This document shows positions 17,525 to 26,957 of a DNA stretch of 64,000 bases, in pieces. Positions within the stretch are counted from its first letter, which is position 1, and each line of letters opens with the position of its first letter. Source of the DNA: Rhizohabitans arisaemae. Its GTDB lineage: Bacteria; Actinomycetota; Actinomycetes; Streptosporangiales; Streptosporangiaceae. The stretch spans positions 1 to 64,000 of the forward strand of contig NZ_BLRH01000014.1 in assembly GCF_025996515.1 (NCBI RefSeq). The letters are read 5' to 3'. Made by a program: the position numbers and the translations under genes. Under the pieces are notes generated by a model that was given only the letters and a program-made list of their open reading frames with translations, was not told the origin of the DNA and searched no databases.

Positions 17525-18715
17525 ATGGCTGCCGAACCCTTATCCGTTACGTCCAACCCTCTCGATGATGATCCCGTCTTCGCGCTGCACCGCGGAGGCA
17601 AGATCGAGATCCAGTCGAGCATTCCCGTGCGGAACGCCGAGGACCTGGCCCTCGCCTACACCCCCGGGGTCGCCCGGGTCTGCACCGCCATCGCCGAACG
17701 TCCCGAACTGGTCAACGACTACACCTGGGTCTCGAACGTGGTCGCCGTGGTCTCCGACGGCACCGCCGTACTCGGCCTCGGTGACATCGGGCCCGCTGCC
17801 GCCATGCCGGTCATGGAGGGCAAAGCACTCCTATTCCGTCAATTCGCCAATGTCCATGCTGTGCCGATTTGTCTTGACTGTACCGACGTTGACGCGTTGG
17901 TCGAGACAGTTGTACGGCTTGCGCCGTCTTTTGGCGGGATCAACCTCGAGGACATCAGCGCACCCCGCTGCTTCGAGATCGAGGACCGGCTCCGCGAGCT
18001 CCTCGACATCCCGGTCTTCCACGACGACCAGCACGGAACCGCCATCGTCGCCCTCGCGGCACTCCAGAACGCGGCCAAGCTCACCGGGCGAACCCTCGGT
18101 GACCTGCGCGCCGTGGTCGCCGGAGCCGGTGCCTCGGGCGTCGCCGTCACCCGGATCCTGCTCAACGCCGGCATCGGCGACATCGCCGTCGCCGACAGCA
18201 AGGGCATGCTCTACGAAGGCCGGGAAGGGATGAACCCCTTCAAGGCCGCGCTCGCCGCCGAGACCAACAAGGCGGGCTTCTCGGGATCGACCGAGGAGGC
18301 CCTGGCCGGAGCCGACGTGTTCATCGGCCTGTCGGGCTCCACCGTCTCCGAGGAGTCCGTCGCCTCGATGGCCCCGGACGCGATCGTGTTCGCCCTCTCC
18401 AACCCCACCCCCGAGATCGCGCCGGACGTCGCCCGCAGACACGCGCGGGTCGTCGCCACCGGCCGGTCCGACTTCCCCAACCAGATCAACAATGTGCTCG
18501 CCTTCCCCGGCGTCTTCCGCGGGGCGTTCGACGTACGCGCGTCGGCGATCACGGAGAACATGAAGGTCGCCGCGGCGACGGCACTGGCCGCCGTGGTCGG
18601 CGACGACCTCGCCGAGGACTACGTGATCCCCAGCCCGTTCGACGAGCGGGTCGCCCCCGCCGTGATCGCGGCGGTCGCCGAGCAGGCGCGTAAGGACGGC
18701 GTCGCCCGACTGTGA
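17525..18715 (+). CDS. NAD(P)-dependent malic enzyme
   Basis: 396 residues, the short bacterial form without a phosphotransacetylase domain. Motifs: YTPGVARVC (catalytic Tyr), [17 protein letters not shown] (Lys), FEIEDRLRE and [10 protein letters not shown] (metal ligands), GAGASGVAV (Rossmann dinucleotide loop) and SNPTPEI. It oxidatively decarboxylates malate to pyruvate. Start ATG 17525 is favoured by GGGGT 8 nt upstream; ATG 17513 is four codons earlier. Confidence 0.95.
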   Translation: MAAEPLSVTSNPLDDDPVFALHRGGKIEIQSSIPVRNAEDLALAYTPGVARVCTAIAERPELVNDYTWVSNVVAVVSDGTAVLGLGDIGPAAAMPVMEGKALLFRQFANVHAVPICLDCTDVDALVETVVRLAPSFGGINLEDISAPRCFEIEDRLRELLDIPVFHDDQHGTAIVALAALQNAAKLTGRTLGDLRAVVAGAGASGVAVTRILLNAGIGDIAVADSKGMLYEGREGMNPFKAALAAETNKAGFSGSTEEALAGADVFIGLSGSTVSEESVASMAPDAIVFALSNPTPEIAPDVARRHARVVATGRSDFPNQINNVLAFPGVFRGAFDVRASAITENMKVAAATALAAVVGDDLAEDYVIPSPFDERVAPAVIAAVAEQARKDGVARL

Positions 18716-18814
18716 GTACGGCTCACGCGGCCCGAGCGTGTGCCTGACCCACATGGGCGTTCCGTATGCCGACGCCATCCCGCCCATCACCTGAACCGGC
18801 GGGCAGTCGTCCGG

Positions 18815-18844
18815 CCCCGGTAAGCGTGACCCCGCTTGCCGGGG
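18815..18844. terminator. Bidirectional terminator between malic enzyme and WD40 kinase
   Basis: CCCCGGTAAGCG (18815-18826) and CGCTTGCCGGGG (18833-18844) form a 12-bp stem with one wobble pair and a 6-nt loop, in the 273-bp gap between two convergent genes. Confidence 0.6.
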
Positions 18845-18988
18845 CTTCGCCGTTCCCCGGTGTGTCGGGCGCGGCGCCCGTACCGCGTGATCGGTCGGGG
18901 TGTCCGAGGCGGGACCGGATGCGACCGGCACCGGTGTGGGTCCCAAGCGCCGGGATACACCGGTGACGGACCTCCCGGTATCGACGGA

Positions 18989-21145
18989 TCAAGGGGAGCC
19001 GAGGCTCCAGATCCGGACACTGTCGTCCAGGCTTCCCGAGACGGCTATCGGATTGCCGTCGAGGTCGCCGATGGTGACGGAGAAGACCCCGTCGGTGTGC
19101 CCCTTGAGCGGCTCACCGATCGGCTGGCGGTTGGAGAGGTCCCAGACGCGGAGGGTGTTGTCGTCACTCGCCGAGACCGCGATGGGCCGCCCGCCTGCCC
19201 GGCCGACCGCCAGGCTCCTGATGTCGTCGGTGTGGCCTTCCAGCGGTTCGCCGATCGGTGTCCGGGTGGTCAGGTCCCAGAGCCGCACGCTGTCGTCGAC
19301 CCCGGCCGAGACCACGACGGGACGGCCGTCGAGTTCGGTCACCGCCAATGTGCTGATGTCGTCGGTGTGCCCGTTCAAGGGGTCGCCGACGGGTGACCCG
19401 GTGGCGAGGTCCCAGATGCGGATGACGTCGTCGTCTCCCGCCGAGACGATGATCGTACGGCCGTCGAGCCGGCCGATCGCCACCGCGTCCACGTCGTCGG
19501 TATGGCCCTCCAAGGGCTCGCCGACGGCCTGGCGGGTGGTCAGGTCCCAGATTCTGATGGTGTTGTCGGAACTGCCGGAGACCGCGACGGGACGGCCGTC
19601 GAGTTCGGTGACCGCCAAGGCCTTGACGGCGTCGGTGTGCCCGCTCAGCGGCCCCCCGATGCGCTTGTGCGTGATGAGATCGGTGAGGTGGATCGGTTTG
19701 TCCAGGCCGGAGGAGACGAGGATCGGCGTCTGGTTGACGCTCGCCACCGCCACCGCCCGGACGTCGTCCTTCTGCTTGGCGAACGGGACGCCGATCGCCA
19801 GCCTGGTCCGGAGATCCCAGGTGCGTATCGTGAAGTCCTTCTCGTAACCGCAACCAGCGATGATCACGGGGGCTCCGCCGACCTGGGCTATGGTCACGAC
19901 GTTCACGTCGTCGATGGACGCCGCGGTGATCTGGTCGATTTTCGCGCCGAACGGGCGCGCCGCCGGCGGGGTCGTCCCGGACGTCGTGGGGCCGCCGCTT
20001 TCCGGGCTCGGGCTCGTGGTCTTTGACGACGTGGAGCCGTCGAACCAGCGGGGCACCAGGATCACCGTGGCGGCCACCGCGACCGCGACGGCGAGCACCG
20101 TGGCGATGAGCGCGAGCGGGGAGGCGCCGGCCGATTTCCGGCCGCCCGGGCTCTCGATCGTCCCCGGGACGCCCAACGGGGTCCCGGGCGTGATTCCCGG
20201 GGTCTGGTACACGGCGTCGAAGGTCCGCACCCGGGTGGCTTCCCCGGGGACGTCCACCCCGATCGGCTCCGGCGTTCTCGGCGGTGGCGGAGGGGGCGGC
20301 GGAGGCGGGGCGGGGGAGGGCCACGTCCGGGCCGACGGGCCGTTGTGCCCGACGAGGGCGAGCATGATCTCGGGGGCGGTCGGGCGGTCCGCCGGGTTCT
20401 TGGCGAGGCAGCGCAGGACCAGCTCGACGAGGCGGGGCATCCCGGTCAGATCCGGATCGCCGTAGAGGACGCGGTGCATGACCGCGGGGATGGTGTCCTG
20501 GCCGAAGGGGGGTCTGCCGGTCGCCGCGAACACGATCGTCGCGGCCCAGCTGAACACGTCCGAGGGCGGGCCGGCCCGCTCCCCGGAGACCTGCTCGGGG
20601 GACATGTAGGAAGGCGTGCCCAGGACACCGCTGGAAACCGTGGCGGTCACGTCCAGGGCCCTGGCGATCCCGAAGTCGATGACCACCGGGCCGTCCGGTC
20701 CGATGAGGACGTTGCTCGGCTTGAAGTCGCGGTGAACGATCCCGGCCTGGTGGATGGCGGCCAGCGCCGCGGCCGTGGCGACCGCGAGCCGCTCCAGCGC
20801 GCCGGGGCTCCGCGGCCCCTCGATCCGCACGAGTTCGTCCAGGGAACGGCCGTCGACGTACTCGCTGACGATGTACGGGCGATCGCCGACGACGTTGGCC
20901 TCCAGGATTCGCGCGGTGGAGAACTGGGCGACCCGGGAGGCCGCGGAGATCTCCCGCAGGAATCGTTGCCGGGCCTGTTCGTCCCGGGTGAGCCTGGTAT
21001 GCAACATTTTGATGGCGACGCGTTCTCCGGATGCGCTCTCCGCGAGATAGACAACCCCCTGGCCGCCTTCACCGAGATAGCCCAACAGTCGAAACGTGCC
21101 TATATGGCTGGGTTCACCCGAATTTAGTGGCCGATGGCCGGACAT
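18989..21145 (-). CDS. Serine/threonine protein kinase with a C-terminal WD40 propeller
   Basis: 718 residues. The kinase domain (about 15-270) has GEGGQGVVYLAE, VAIKML (Lys46), HRDFKPSN and DFGIAR, with APE as SPE. A Pro-rich linker with a run of eight prolines precedes one transmembrane helix (about 345-367). The extracellular part is seven WD40 blades; blades 3-7 are strikingly regular, each with GHTDxV...LDGRP...SxxDDxIRxWDL. The propeller would sense an unknown partner outside the membrane. Start ATG 21145 has GGAG 6 nt upstream. Convergent with the malic enzyme gene. Confidence 0.93.
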   Translation of the reverse strand: MSGHRPLNSGEPSHIGTFRLLGYLGEGGQGVVYLAESASGERVAIKMLHTRLTRDEQARQRFLREISAASRVAQFSTARILEANVVGDRPYIVSEYVDGRSLDELVRIEGPRSPGALERLAVATAAALAAIHQAGIVHRDFKPSNVLIGPDGPVVIDFGIARALDVTATVSSGVLGTPSYMSPEQVSGERAGPPSDVFSWAATIVFAATGRPPFGQDTIPAVMHRVLYGDPDLTGMPRLVELVLRCLAKNPADRPTAPEIMLALVGHNGPSARTWPSPAPPPPPPPPPPRTPEPIGVDVPGEATRVRTFDAVYQTPGITPGTPLGVPGTIESPGGRKSAGASPLALIATVLAVAVAVAATVILVPRWFDGSTSSKTTSPSPESGGPTTSGTTPPAARPFGAKIDQITAASIDDVNVVTIAQVGGAPVIIAGCGYEKDFTIRTWDLRTRLAIGVPFAKQKDDVRAVAVASVNQTPILVSSGLDKPIHLTDLITHKRIGGPLSGHTDAVKALAVTELDGRPVAVSGSSDNTIRIWDLTTRQAVGEPLEGHTDDVDAVAIGRLDGRTIIVSAGDDDVIRIWDLATGSPVGDPLNGHTDDISTLAVTELDGRPVVVSAGVDDSVRLWDLTTRTPIGEPLEGHTDDIRSLAVGRAGGRPIAVSASDDNTLRVWDLSNRQPIGEPLKGHTDGVFSVTIGDLDGNPIAVSGSLDDSVRIWSLGSP

Positions 21146-21320
21146 AGGGATCTCCGCGGGGTGCAATAAAAATCGGTGGTCTCACCATAAATGATGATTG
21201 TTGATGAAGGCAGGAGCTGGATTTCGGCTAACTATCCGCGCCGATCTCGTTACATTGAGTGTTGACATTTTTATGTCACCATGCGAGCCTCCTTGGAGGC
21301 GGAATGAGAGATGGGGATCG

Positions 21321-21626
21321 ATGACGGAAGACGGCTCGGATCGACGGAGGACGACGGTGCGAATCGACGAGACATTGCTCAACAATGCCAAGGCTCTTGC
21401 CGCCAAGCAGGGCCGAAGTCTCAATTCAGTGATGGAGGACGCCTTGCGTCAGCTGCTGAAGACCCAGGACGACAGGGTCGATCGGCCCGTCGTGGACCTC
21501 GTCGCCTTCCAGGGGGAAGCCGGCTATCACACCTGGGTGCGCGAGGCCCGGTTCACCGGGGTTGACATCAAACACCTCGACGACGAAGCACTCATCGACG
21601 GATTCGTCACTCGGGGAGTCACGTGA
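21321..21626 (+). CDS. vapB: VapB-type antitoxin (ribbon-helix-helix)
   Basis: 101 residues. The N terminus RRTTVRIDETLLNNAKALAA is the DNA-binding ribbon-helix-helix, followed by a C-terminal arm that would block the toxin active site. ATG 21321, with GGGGA shortly upstream. The stop overlaps the start of the PIN-domain gene. Such antitoxins autoregulate their operon; no palindrome was identified. Confidence 0.85.
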   Translation: MTEDGSDRRRTTVRIDETLLNNAKALAAKQGRSLNSVMEDALRQLLKTQDDRVDRPVVDLVAFQGEAGYHTWVREARFTGVDIKHLDDEALIDGFVTRGVT

Positions 21627-22051
21627 TGAGGCTCGTCGATGTCAACGTCCTGGTTTACGCCTATCGGACGGAGGAGCCGAATCATTCGGCCTACGCGGCG
21701 TGGGTGAGTGGGCTCGTGAATGGGGACGAGAGCTATGCCGTGGCAGACTCGGTGATAAATGGGTTCGTCCGAGTGGTGACAAATCACCGCATTTATCGGA
21801 CACCTGCTCCGATCGAGCATGCACTCGTCTACGCCGACCGCATTCGCAATCAGCCCCATGCGGTTCCGATCACCCCGGGCCGGCGACATTGGGGGATCTT
21901 CGAGAAGCTCTGCCGCATCTCAGGGGCCTCGGGCGCACTCATCGCCGACGTCTACCTGGCGGCGCTGGCGATCGAGCACGGGTGCGAAGTGATAACCGCG
22001 GACAAGGGATTCGCCAGATTTCCCGGGCTCCGATGGCGTCACCCCGTGTGA
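21626..22051 (+). CDS. vapC: VapC-type PIN-domain ribonuclease toxin
   Basis: 141 residues. PIN fold with acidic metal ligands: LVDVNVLVYAYR (first Asp), the central Glu near IEHALVYAD, GALIADVYLAALAIEHG and ITADKGFARFPGLRW. It would cleave RNA, probably tRNA or rRNA. ATG 21626 overlaps the vapB stop (TGATG); GTG 21623 one codon earlier is equally possible. Confidence 0.88.
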   Translation: MRLVDVNVLVYAYRTEEPNHSAYAAWVSGLVNGDESYAVADSVINGFVRVVTNHRIYRTPAPIEHALVYADRIRNQPHAVPITPGRRHWGIFEKLCRISGASGALIADVYLAALAIEHGCEVITADKGFARFPGLRWRHPV

Positions 22052-22132
22052 CGCCGGAAAGACCGGTGGATTGGTCGTGCGTGTCGGCACCCGGCCGCGG
22101 ATGGCCGCCGGACAACCGGTTAGTGTGCGGCC

Positions 22133-23089
22133 ATGTTCGCTGTAACCGCTGTACGCACCGATGCCGAGAACCCCTTGTCCGGCCTGTCGCTGGGCGAGCA
22201 CCCTGACCCACAGGTGCCTGAAGGCTGGGCGACGGTCACGGTGAAGGCCGCGTCACTCAACCATCATGATCTGTGGACGCTCCGCGGGGTCGGGATTCAG
22301 CAGGAGAGGCTCCCGATCATCCTCGGATGCGACGCCGCCGGATTGGACGAGAAGGGCAACGAGGTCGTCGTCCATGCGGTGATCGGCGACGGCGCCGATG
22401 AGACGCTCGACCCACGACGCTCACTGCTCTCCGAGATCCACGACGGCACCTTCGCCGAGCGTGTCGTCGTGCCACGCCGGAATCTGGTGCCCAAACCCGC
22501 CTCGATCTCCTTCGAGCAGGCCGCGTGCATGCCCACGGCATGGCTGACGGCCTACAAGATGCTGTTCGACAAGGCGGGGGTGGAGCCGGGTTCGACCATC
22601 CTCGTGCAAGGCGCCGGGGGTGGGGTCGCGACGGCGCTGATCGCGCTGGGCCGGGCGGGCGGCTATCGAATCTGGGCCACGTCGAGATCGGAGGCGAAAC
22701 GGGACCGGGCGCTCACGCTCGGCGCCGACGCGGTCTTCGAGACCGGGGCGCGACTCCCGGAGCGGGTGGACGCCGTGATGGAGACCGTCGGTCAGGCGAC
22801 CTGGGAGCACTCGCTGAAGTCGCTCCGGCCGGGAGGCAGAATCGTGGTGTCCGGGGCGACCAGCGGTCTCGCCCCGTCCGCCGACCTCGCCAGGGTGTTC
22901 TTCCTCCAGTTGTCCGTGGTCGGATCGACCATGGGCAACCGAGACCAGCTCGAACGTCTCCTGCGTTTCTGTGAGCAGACGGGGGTCCGACCCACCATCG
23001 ACACCGTGCTCCCCATGACCTCGGCCACCGACGGCTTCGCCCTCATGGAAGAAGGCGACGTCTTCGGCAAAATCGTCTTCACCCTCTGA
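22133..23089 (+). CDS. MDR-type alcohol dehydrogenase / quinone oxidoreductase
   Basis: 318 residues, medium-chain dehydrogenase fold. The GroES-like half has NHHDLWTLRGVG and GCDAAG; the Rossmann half has QGAGGGVATALIALGRAGG. The catalytic zinc cysteine is absent at the usual place, suggesting a quinone-reductase-like rather than zinc-dependent enzyme; the substrate is unknown. ATG 22133. Followed after 54 bp by a methyltransferase gene in the same direction. Confidence 0.88.
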   Translation: MFAVTAVRTDAENPLSGLSLGEHPDPQVPEGWATVTVKAASLNHHDLWTLRGVGIQQERLPIILGCDAAGLDEKGNEVVVHAVIGDGADETLDPRRSLLSEIHDGTFAERVVVPRRNLVPKPASISFEQAACMPTAWLTAYKMLFDKAGVEPGSTILVQGAGGGVATALIALGRAGGYRIWATSRSEAKRDRALTLGADAVFETGARLPERVDAVMETVGQATWEHSLKSLRPGGRIVVSGATSGLAPSADLARVFFLQLSVVGSTMGNRDQLERLLRFCEQTGVRPTIDTVLPMTSATDGFALMEEGDVFGKIVFTL

Positions 23090-23143
23090 CCCTCCCTCAG
23101 AGTCGATCGGGCAGCCGATCCGGGAGCTGAAAGGATCACGAAG

Positions 23144-23896
23144 GTGGGCTACGACAAACTGATCAGGGAGGCGTTGACCACCCCCTTCGAAGGCTGGAAC
23201 CTCGGAGTCTTCCACGGCCGGATGATCGAGGACTCGGCCGCCCTGCCGTGGAACTACGAGCAGTTGGTGCAGGAGCGGCTGCCGTATGCGGACTCGCTCC
23301 TCGACCTCGGCACGGGCGGCGGTGAACTGCTGGCCTCCTTCACCCCGCTCCCGGAGCGGACGGCCGCCACCGAGGGGTGGGCGCCGAACGTCCCCGTGGC
23401 CAGGAAGCGCCTCGAACCGATGGGCGTGCAGGTCGTGGAGGTGGGCGACGACGACCGGCTGCCGCTGCCCGACCGGTCGTTCGAGCTGATCATCAGCCGG
23501 CACGAGTCCTACGACCCGGACGAGGTGCGGCGCGTGCTCAAACCCGGCGGGACGTTCATCACCCAGCAGGTGGGCGGCGAGGACATGGTCGAGATCAACA
23601 GGGCGCTGGGCGCGAAGCCGCACGAGTACGCCGGCTGGAACCTCACGACCGCCGTCGCCGACCTGGCCGCGGCCGGATTGGAGGTGTCCTGGCAGGAGGA
23701 AGCGCGGATCTCCACCGTCTTCCACGACATCGGGGCGCTGGTGCTGTTCCTGCGCATCACGCCGTGGCATGTTCCCGGCTTTGACGTCGAACGATACGCC
23801 GACCGGCTGCGTGCGCTGCACAAGGAGATGCGGGCCGGTCGGCCGCTGACCGCACACGCCCACCGATTCGCCCTCATCGCCCACCCCACCTCCTGA
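23144..23896 (+). CDS. Class I SAM-dependent methyltransferase
   Basis: 250 residues. Motif I LLDLGTGGGELLASF binds SAM; the later segment DEVRRVLKPGGTFITQQVGG is the typical post-IV strand of ubiE-like methyltransferases. The substrate is unknown. GTG 23144 with AAAGGA 8 nt upstream. Possibly co-transcribed with the oxidoreductase. Confidence 0.88.
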   Translation: MGYDKLIREALTTPFEGWNLGVFHGRMIEDSAALPWNYEQLVQERLPYADSLLDLGTGGGELLASFTPLPERTAATEGWAPNVPVARKRLEPMGVQVVEVGDDDRLPLPDRSFELIISRHESYDPDEVRRVLKPGGTFITQQVGGEDMVEINRALGAKPHEYAGWNLTTAVADLAAAGLEVSWQEEARISTVFHDIGALVLFLRITPWHVPGFDVERYADRLRALHKEMRAGRPLTAHAHRFALIAHPTS

Positions 23897-24130
23897 CACC
23901 ACAGCCGGATCGGACGTGACGCCACCGGCGGTTCCGCTCAACGCGGCAGCTCGGGCGCCTCGGAACACCGGCACCGCCGATGGACCGTCGCGATCCCCTG
24001 AGGATGACCCCCACCGGCGACACGGGGCTTGAGCGGCAACTCCACGGCCGGGACGAGGTCGGCGTCGATCGCCGACTCCAGGTGGACGCGGGCGGCGAAC
24101 CCTCTCGCTCCTCCCGTGCCGGGCGCAGGG

Positions 24131-24793
24131 CTACCGGGGTGTGAGCAGTCGCCGGTTGAACGCCTCGGCCACGGCGGCGGCGCGGTCGCCGACGCCGAGC
24201 TTGGCGTAGATGTTCAGCAGGTGACTCTTGACCGTGGCCTCTGTGATGAAGAGCCGGGCGGCCACCTCACGGTTGGTGTTCCCGGCCGCCACGAGTTCGA
24301 GGACTTCGAGTTCGCGCTGGCTGAGCAGTTGTGGAGCGGGCGTTTTGACCCGATTCATCAGTCTTGCCGCCACCGAGGGGGAGAGTACGGGCTCGCCTCT
24401 GGCGGCGGCCCGCGCACCTCTCAGCAGGTCCTCCCGGGGGGAGTCCTTGAGCAGGTAGCCGGTCGCTCCCGCCTCGATAGCCGGCAGTACGTGGGTGTCG
24501 TTGTCGTAGGTGGTCAGAACCAGGACCCGCGCGGTGACGCCGAGCCTGGTCAGCTCGGTGATCGCGGTCAGCCCGTCCATGCCCGGCATGCGCAGGTCCA
24601 TCAGGATCACATCGGGCTGAAGCCGCTTGGCGAGACGCAGGGCTGCCGCCCCGTCCGCGGCCTCACCCACCACCTCGAATCCGGGTGCGGAGGCGAACAT
24701 GCTGCTCAACCCATCCCTGACGACGGGATGGTCGTCCACGATCAGCAGTCGTATCGGGGTCTCGGCCGTCGATTTGGCCGTGCGATCGTTCAT
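24131..24793 (-). CDS. Response regulator, NarL/FixJ family
   Basis: 220 residues. The receiver domain has LLIVDDHPVVRDGL (acidic pocket), the phosphoacceptor Asp in VILMDLRMPGMDG and LVLTTYD. The LuxR-type HTH is LSQRELEVLELVAAGNTNRE followed by ITEATVKSHLLNIYAKLGV. Its ATG overlaps the stop of the kinase gene by 4 nt (24790-24793). Last gene of the ABC exporter/two-component operon. Confidence 0.95.
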   Translation of the reverse strand: MNDRTAKSTAETPIRLLIVDDHPVVRDGLSSMFASAPGFEVVGEAADGAAALRLAKRLQPDVILMDLRMPGMDGLTAITELTRLGVTARVLVLTTYDNDTHVLPAIEAGATGYLLKDSPREDLLRGARAAARGEPVLSPSVAARLMNRVKTPAPQLLSQRELEVLELVAAGNTNREVAARLFITEATVKSHLLNIYAKLGVGDRAAAVAEAFNRRLLTPR

Positions 24794-26079
24794 GCGTGGC
24801 TCCCGGTCGGCAGGGTGGGGACGCAGGCCGAGATCCCGGTGCCGACGCCGGGCTCGGACTCGATCCGCAGAGTTCCGGACAGTCCTTCGACCCGCTGTCG
24901 CATGATGGTCAGGCCGAATCCGCCGCCGCGAGACGGCGGCTGCGGCGCGCCGGCTTCGAGACCGGCGGGATCGAAGCCCCTGCCGTCGTCTCGCACGTCC
25001 AACGCCACCTCGTACTCCAGGTAGGACAGCGTCACCCCGACCCTGGTCGCCTGCGCGTGCTTGGCCACGTTGGCCAGCGCTTCCTGCGCCGTGCGCAGCA
25101 GCGCGAACTCGGCCTCCGGCGTCATCGACCGCACCGTGCCGGTCGTCGTGACCTGAACGGCGAGCCCGTGCACCTTCGACCACCGGTCGGCGACGTCGGC
25201 GAGCGCGTCGCTCAGGCGCGCGGTCTCCAGCGGCTCGGGCCGGAGCGCGTCGACCGAGCGACGGGCCTCGGACAGGCTCTCCCGCGCCAGCCTCTTGACG
25301 GCTTCGAAGGGACGGCGCCACGGTGCCGGGACCTCATGCATCTGTTCGGCCGCCTGCAACTGCGCGATGATCCCGGTGAGTCCTTGCGCCAGGGTGTCGT
25401 GGATCTCACGGGCCATCCGCCGGCGCTCGTCGATGACCCCCGCCTCCCTGGCCTGGGCGAGGAGCTGCGCGTGCAGGCCGGCGTTCTCGGTGAGAGTCGT
25501 CTCCAGCAGCCGGTTCGTCCGGCTCAGCTCCGCGAGGGCCTGCTCGCGCTGCTCCCTCTCCCTCTCGGCGAGCCGGAGCGCCCAGGCGACGGAGCTCATG
25601 AGGGCGACGTTGGCGACGACGATGGTCGTGTACAGCGTGAGGCCGAGCCCGGTCGTCCTGTCCACGCCGGAGGCCTGTGCGACACCGGCCACGACCGCCA
25701 CGGCTGCCACAGCCGGCAGCCGCCACGGCCAGGGCAGGACGGTGAAGGCGTAGATGAAGGGCGCAGGGGTGAACAACCCGAACATGGGATCTCGCACCAC
25801 CAGGATCGCTGTGATCACCAGTAATCCGGTGAAGAACACCCCCATGATCCGTGGCCGTTCCCACCAGGCGGGACGCAGGGTGAACATGCCGAGCATCCAC
25901 GCCGCGGCCAACCCGCACAGGCCGAGATCGATGAGCGGGGAGTCGCCCGCCGAAGGCCCTCTGATCACCTTGAGGACGACAAGTCCGGCCAGCAACGTGT
26001 ACGGCACCGCGGTGACAAGGAGGAGCGGTCGCTCTTCCCGCACCGCCGCCCAGTGCTCGGGCCGCCTCCGCCTGCTCAA
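24790..26079 (-). CDS. Sensor histidine kinase, HisKA_3 (NarX/DesK-type)
   Basis: 429 residues. The N-terminal half has about six transmembrane helices with almost no extracellular loops (intramembrane-sensing type). A coiled coil leads to the HisKA_3 box RRRMAREIHDTLAQGLTGII (phosphoacceptor His) and a HATPase with AQEALANVAKHAQ and DDGRGF. Its partner is the coupled response regulator downstream and, from context, it probably senses the state of the ABC exporter or the drug it exports. Confidence 0.94.
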   Translation of the reverse strand: MSRRRRPEHWAAVREERPLLLVTAVPYTLLAGLVVLKVIRGPSAGDSPLIDLGLCGLAAAWMLGMFTLRPAWWERPRIMGVFFTGLLVITAILVVRDPMFGLFTPAPFIYAFTVLPWPWRLPAVAAVAVVAGVAQASGVDRTTGLGLTLYTTIVVANVALMSSVAWALRLAEREREQREQALAELSRTNRLLETTLTENAGLHAQLLAQAREAGVIDERRRMAREIHDTLAQGLTGIIAQLQAAEQMHEVPAPWRRPFEAVKRLARESLSEARRSVDALRPEPLETARLSDALADVADRWSKVHGLAVQVTTTGTVRSMTPEAEFALLRTAQEALANVAKHAQATRVGVTLSYLEYEVALDVRDDGRGFDPAGLEAGAPQPPSRGGGFGLTIMRQRVEGLSGTLRIESEPGVGTGISACVPTLPTGSHA

Positions 26080-26127
26080 GACCCTCTCCTCCGTGCCGAG
26101 TCTTTTCCCAGCTCATCCGTGCCGAGT

Positions 26128-26913
26128 CTATTCCCAGCGAAACCAACGGACCGCGATGATCGAGCACCCGACCGCGTAGACCGCCAGGGTCAGGAGCGGG
26201 AGGACGGACGGGAAATGGCCCAGGTACGCGTCCTGGAATGCTCGCATGCCCGCGCCGAGCGGGGTGTAACGGCTGATGTTCTGCAGCACCGCGGGCATTT
26301 CCGAGATCGGCACCCAGAGTCCGGCGAAGAACATCATCGGGAAGAACAACACCATGCCCATCGCGGAGGCCACACTACGTCCCGGCACCCGTGCGGTGAG
26401 CAGCAGGCCGATCGCCAGCAACGCGGCGGCCGCGAGCAGCCAGGCGACGGCGAAGCCGAAGAGGTGCTGCGGCAGGTCGACGCCGAAGCCGAGGCCGGCC
26501 ACCGCGAGGAACAGGATCATCGCGACGAGCGCGATGGCGAAGTTGGCCACGAGCTGGGCGGTGAGTACGCGGGCCGGGCCGATCGGCGTGGTCCGCATAC
26601 GTTGCAGCACACCGTTCTCCCGGTAGCCCGCGAGCGTGGTCGGCAGGGCGGTCACGGCCAGGATCGCCAGGTTGAACAAGATCAGGACGGGCACGTAGAC
26701 GTCGAAGGTCGTCAGGCCGCCGGTGTCCTCGTTGGGCTTTCGCAAGGAGGGGATGCTGCCGAGGATGATCAACACGACCAGCGGGATGCCGACGCCCCAG
26801 AGGAGTGCCATCTTGTCGCGGATGGACAGCTTGCTCTCGGCTTTGATGAGCCTCCACGTCGCGGAACCAGGCTTGGCGGCGGCCCGGGGTGGGGCGGTGT
26901 TCAGGACTGACAT
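26128..26913 (-). CDS. ABC-2 type transporter permease
   Basis: 261 residues with six membrane helices, the ABC-2 fold; the segment AGYRENGVLQRMRTTPIGPA is the characteristic cytoplasmic coupling loop. It pairs with the ATPase gene 44 bp upstream. Presumed drug or lipid exporter. The histidine kinase gene starts 48 bp downstream, so it belongs to one four-gene operon. Confidence 0.92.
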   Translation of the reverse strand: MSVLNTAPPRAAAKPGSATWRLIKAESKLSIRDKMALLWGVGIPLVVLIILGSIPSLRKPNEDTGGLTTFDVYVPVLILFNLAILAVTALPTTLAGYRENGVLQRMRTTPIGPARVLTAQLVANFAIALVAMILFLAVAGLGFGVDLPQHLFGFAVAWLLAAAALLAIGLLLTARVPGRSVASAMGMVLFFPMMFFAGLWVPISEMPAVLQNISRYTPLGAGMRAFQDAYLGHFPSVLPLLTLAVYAVGCSIIAVRWFRWE

Positions 26914-26957
26914 GAGTACGGTTTCCTTCTCTGTGGGGCGGACTGCGGGTCGGATGC

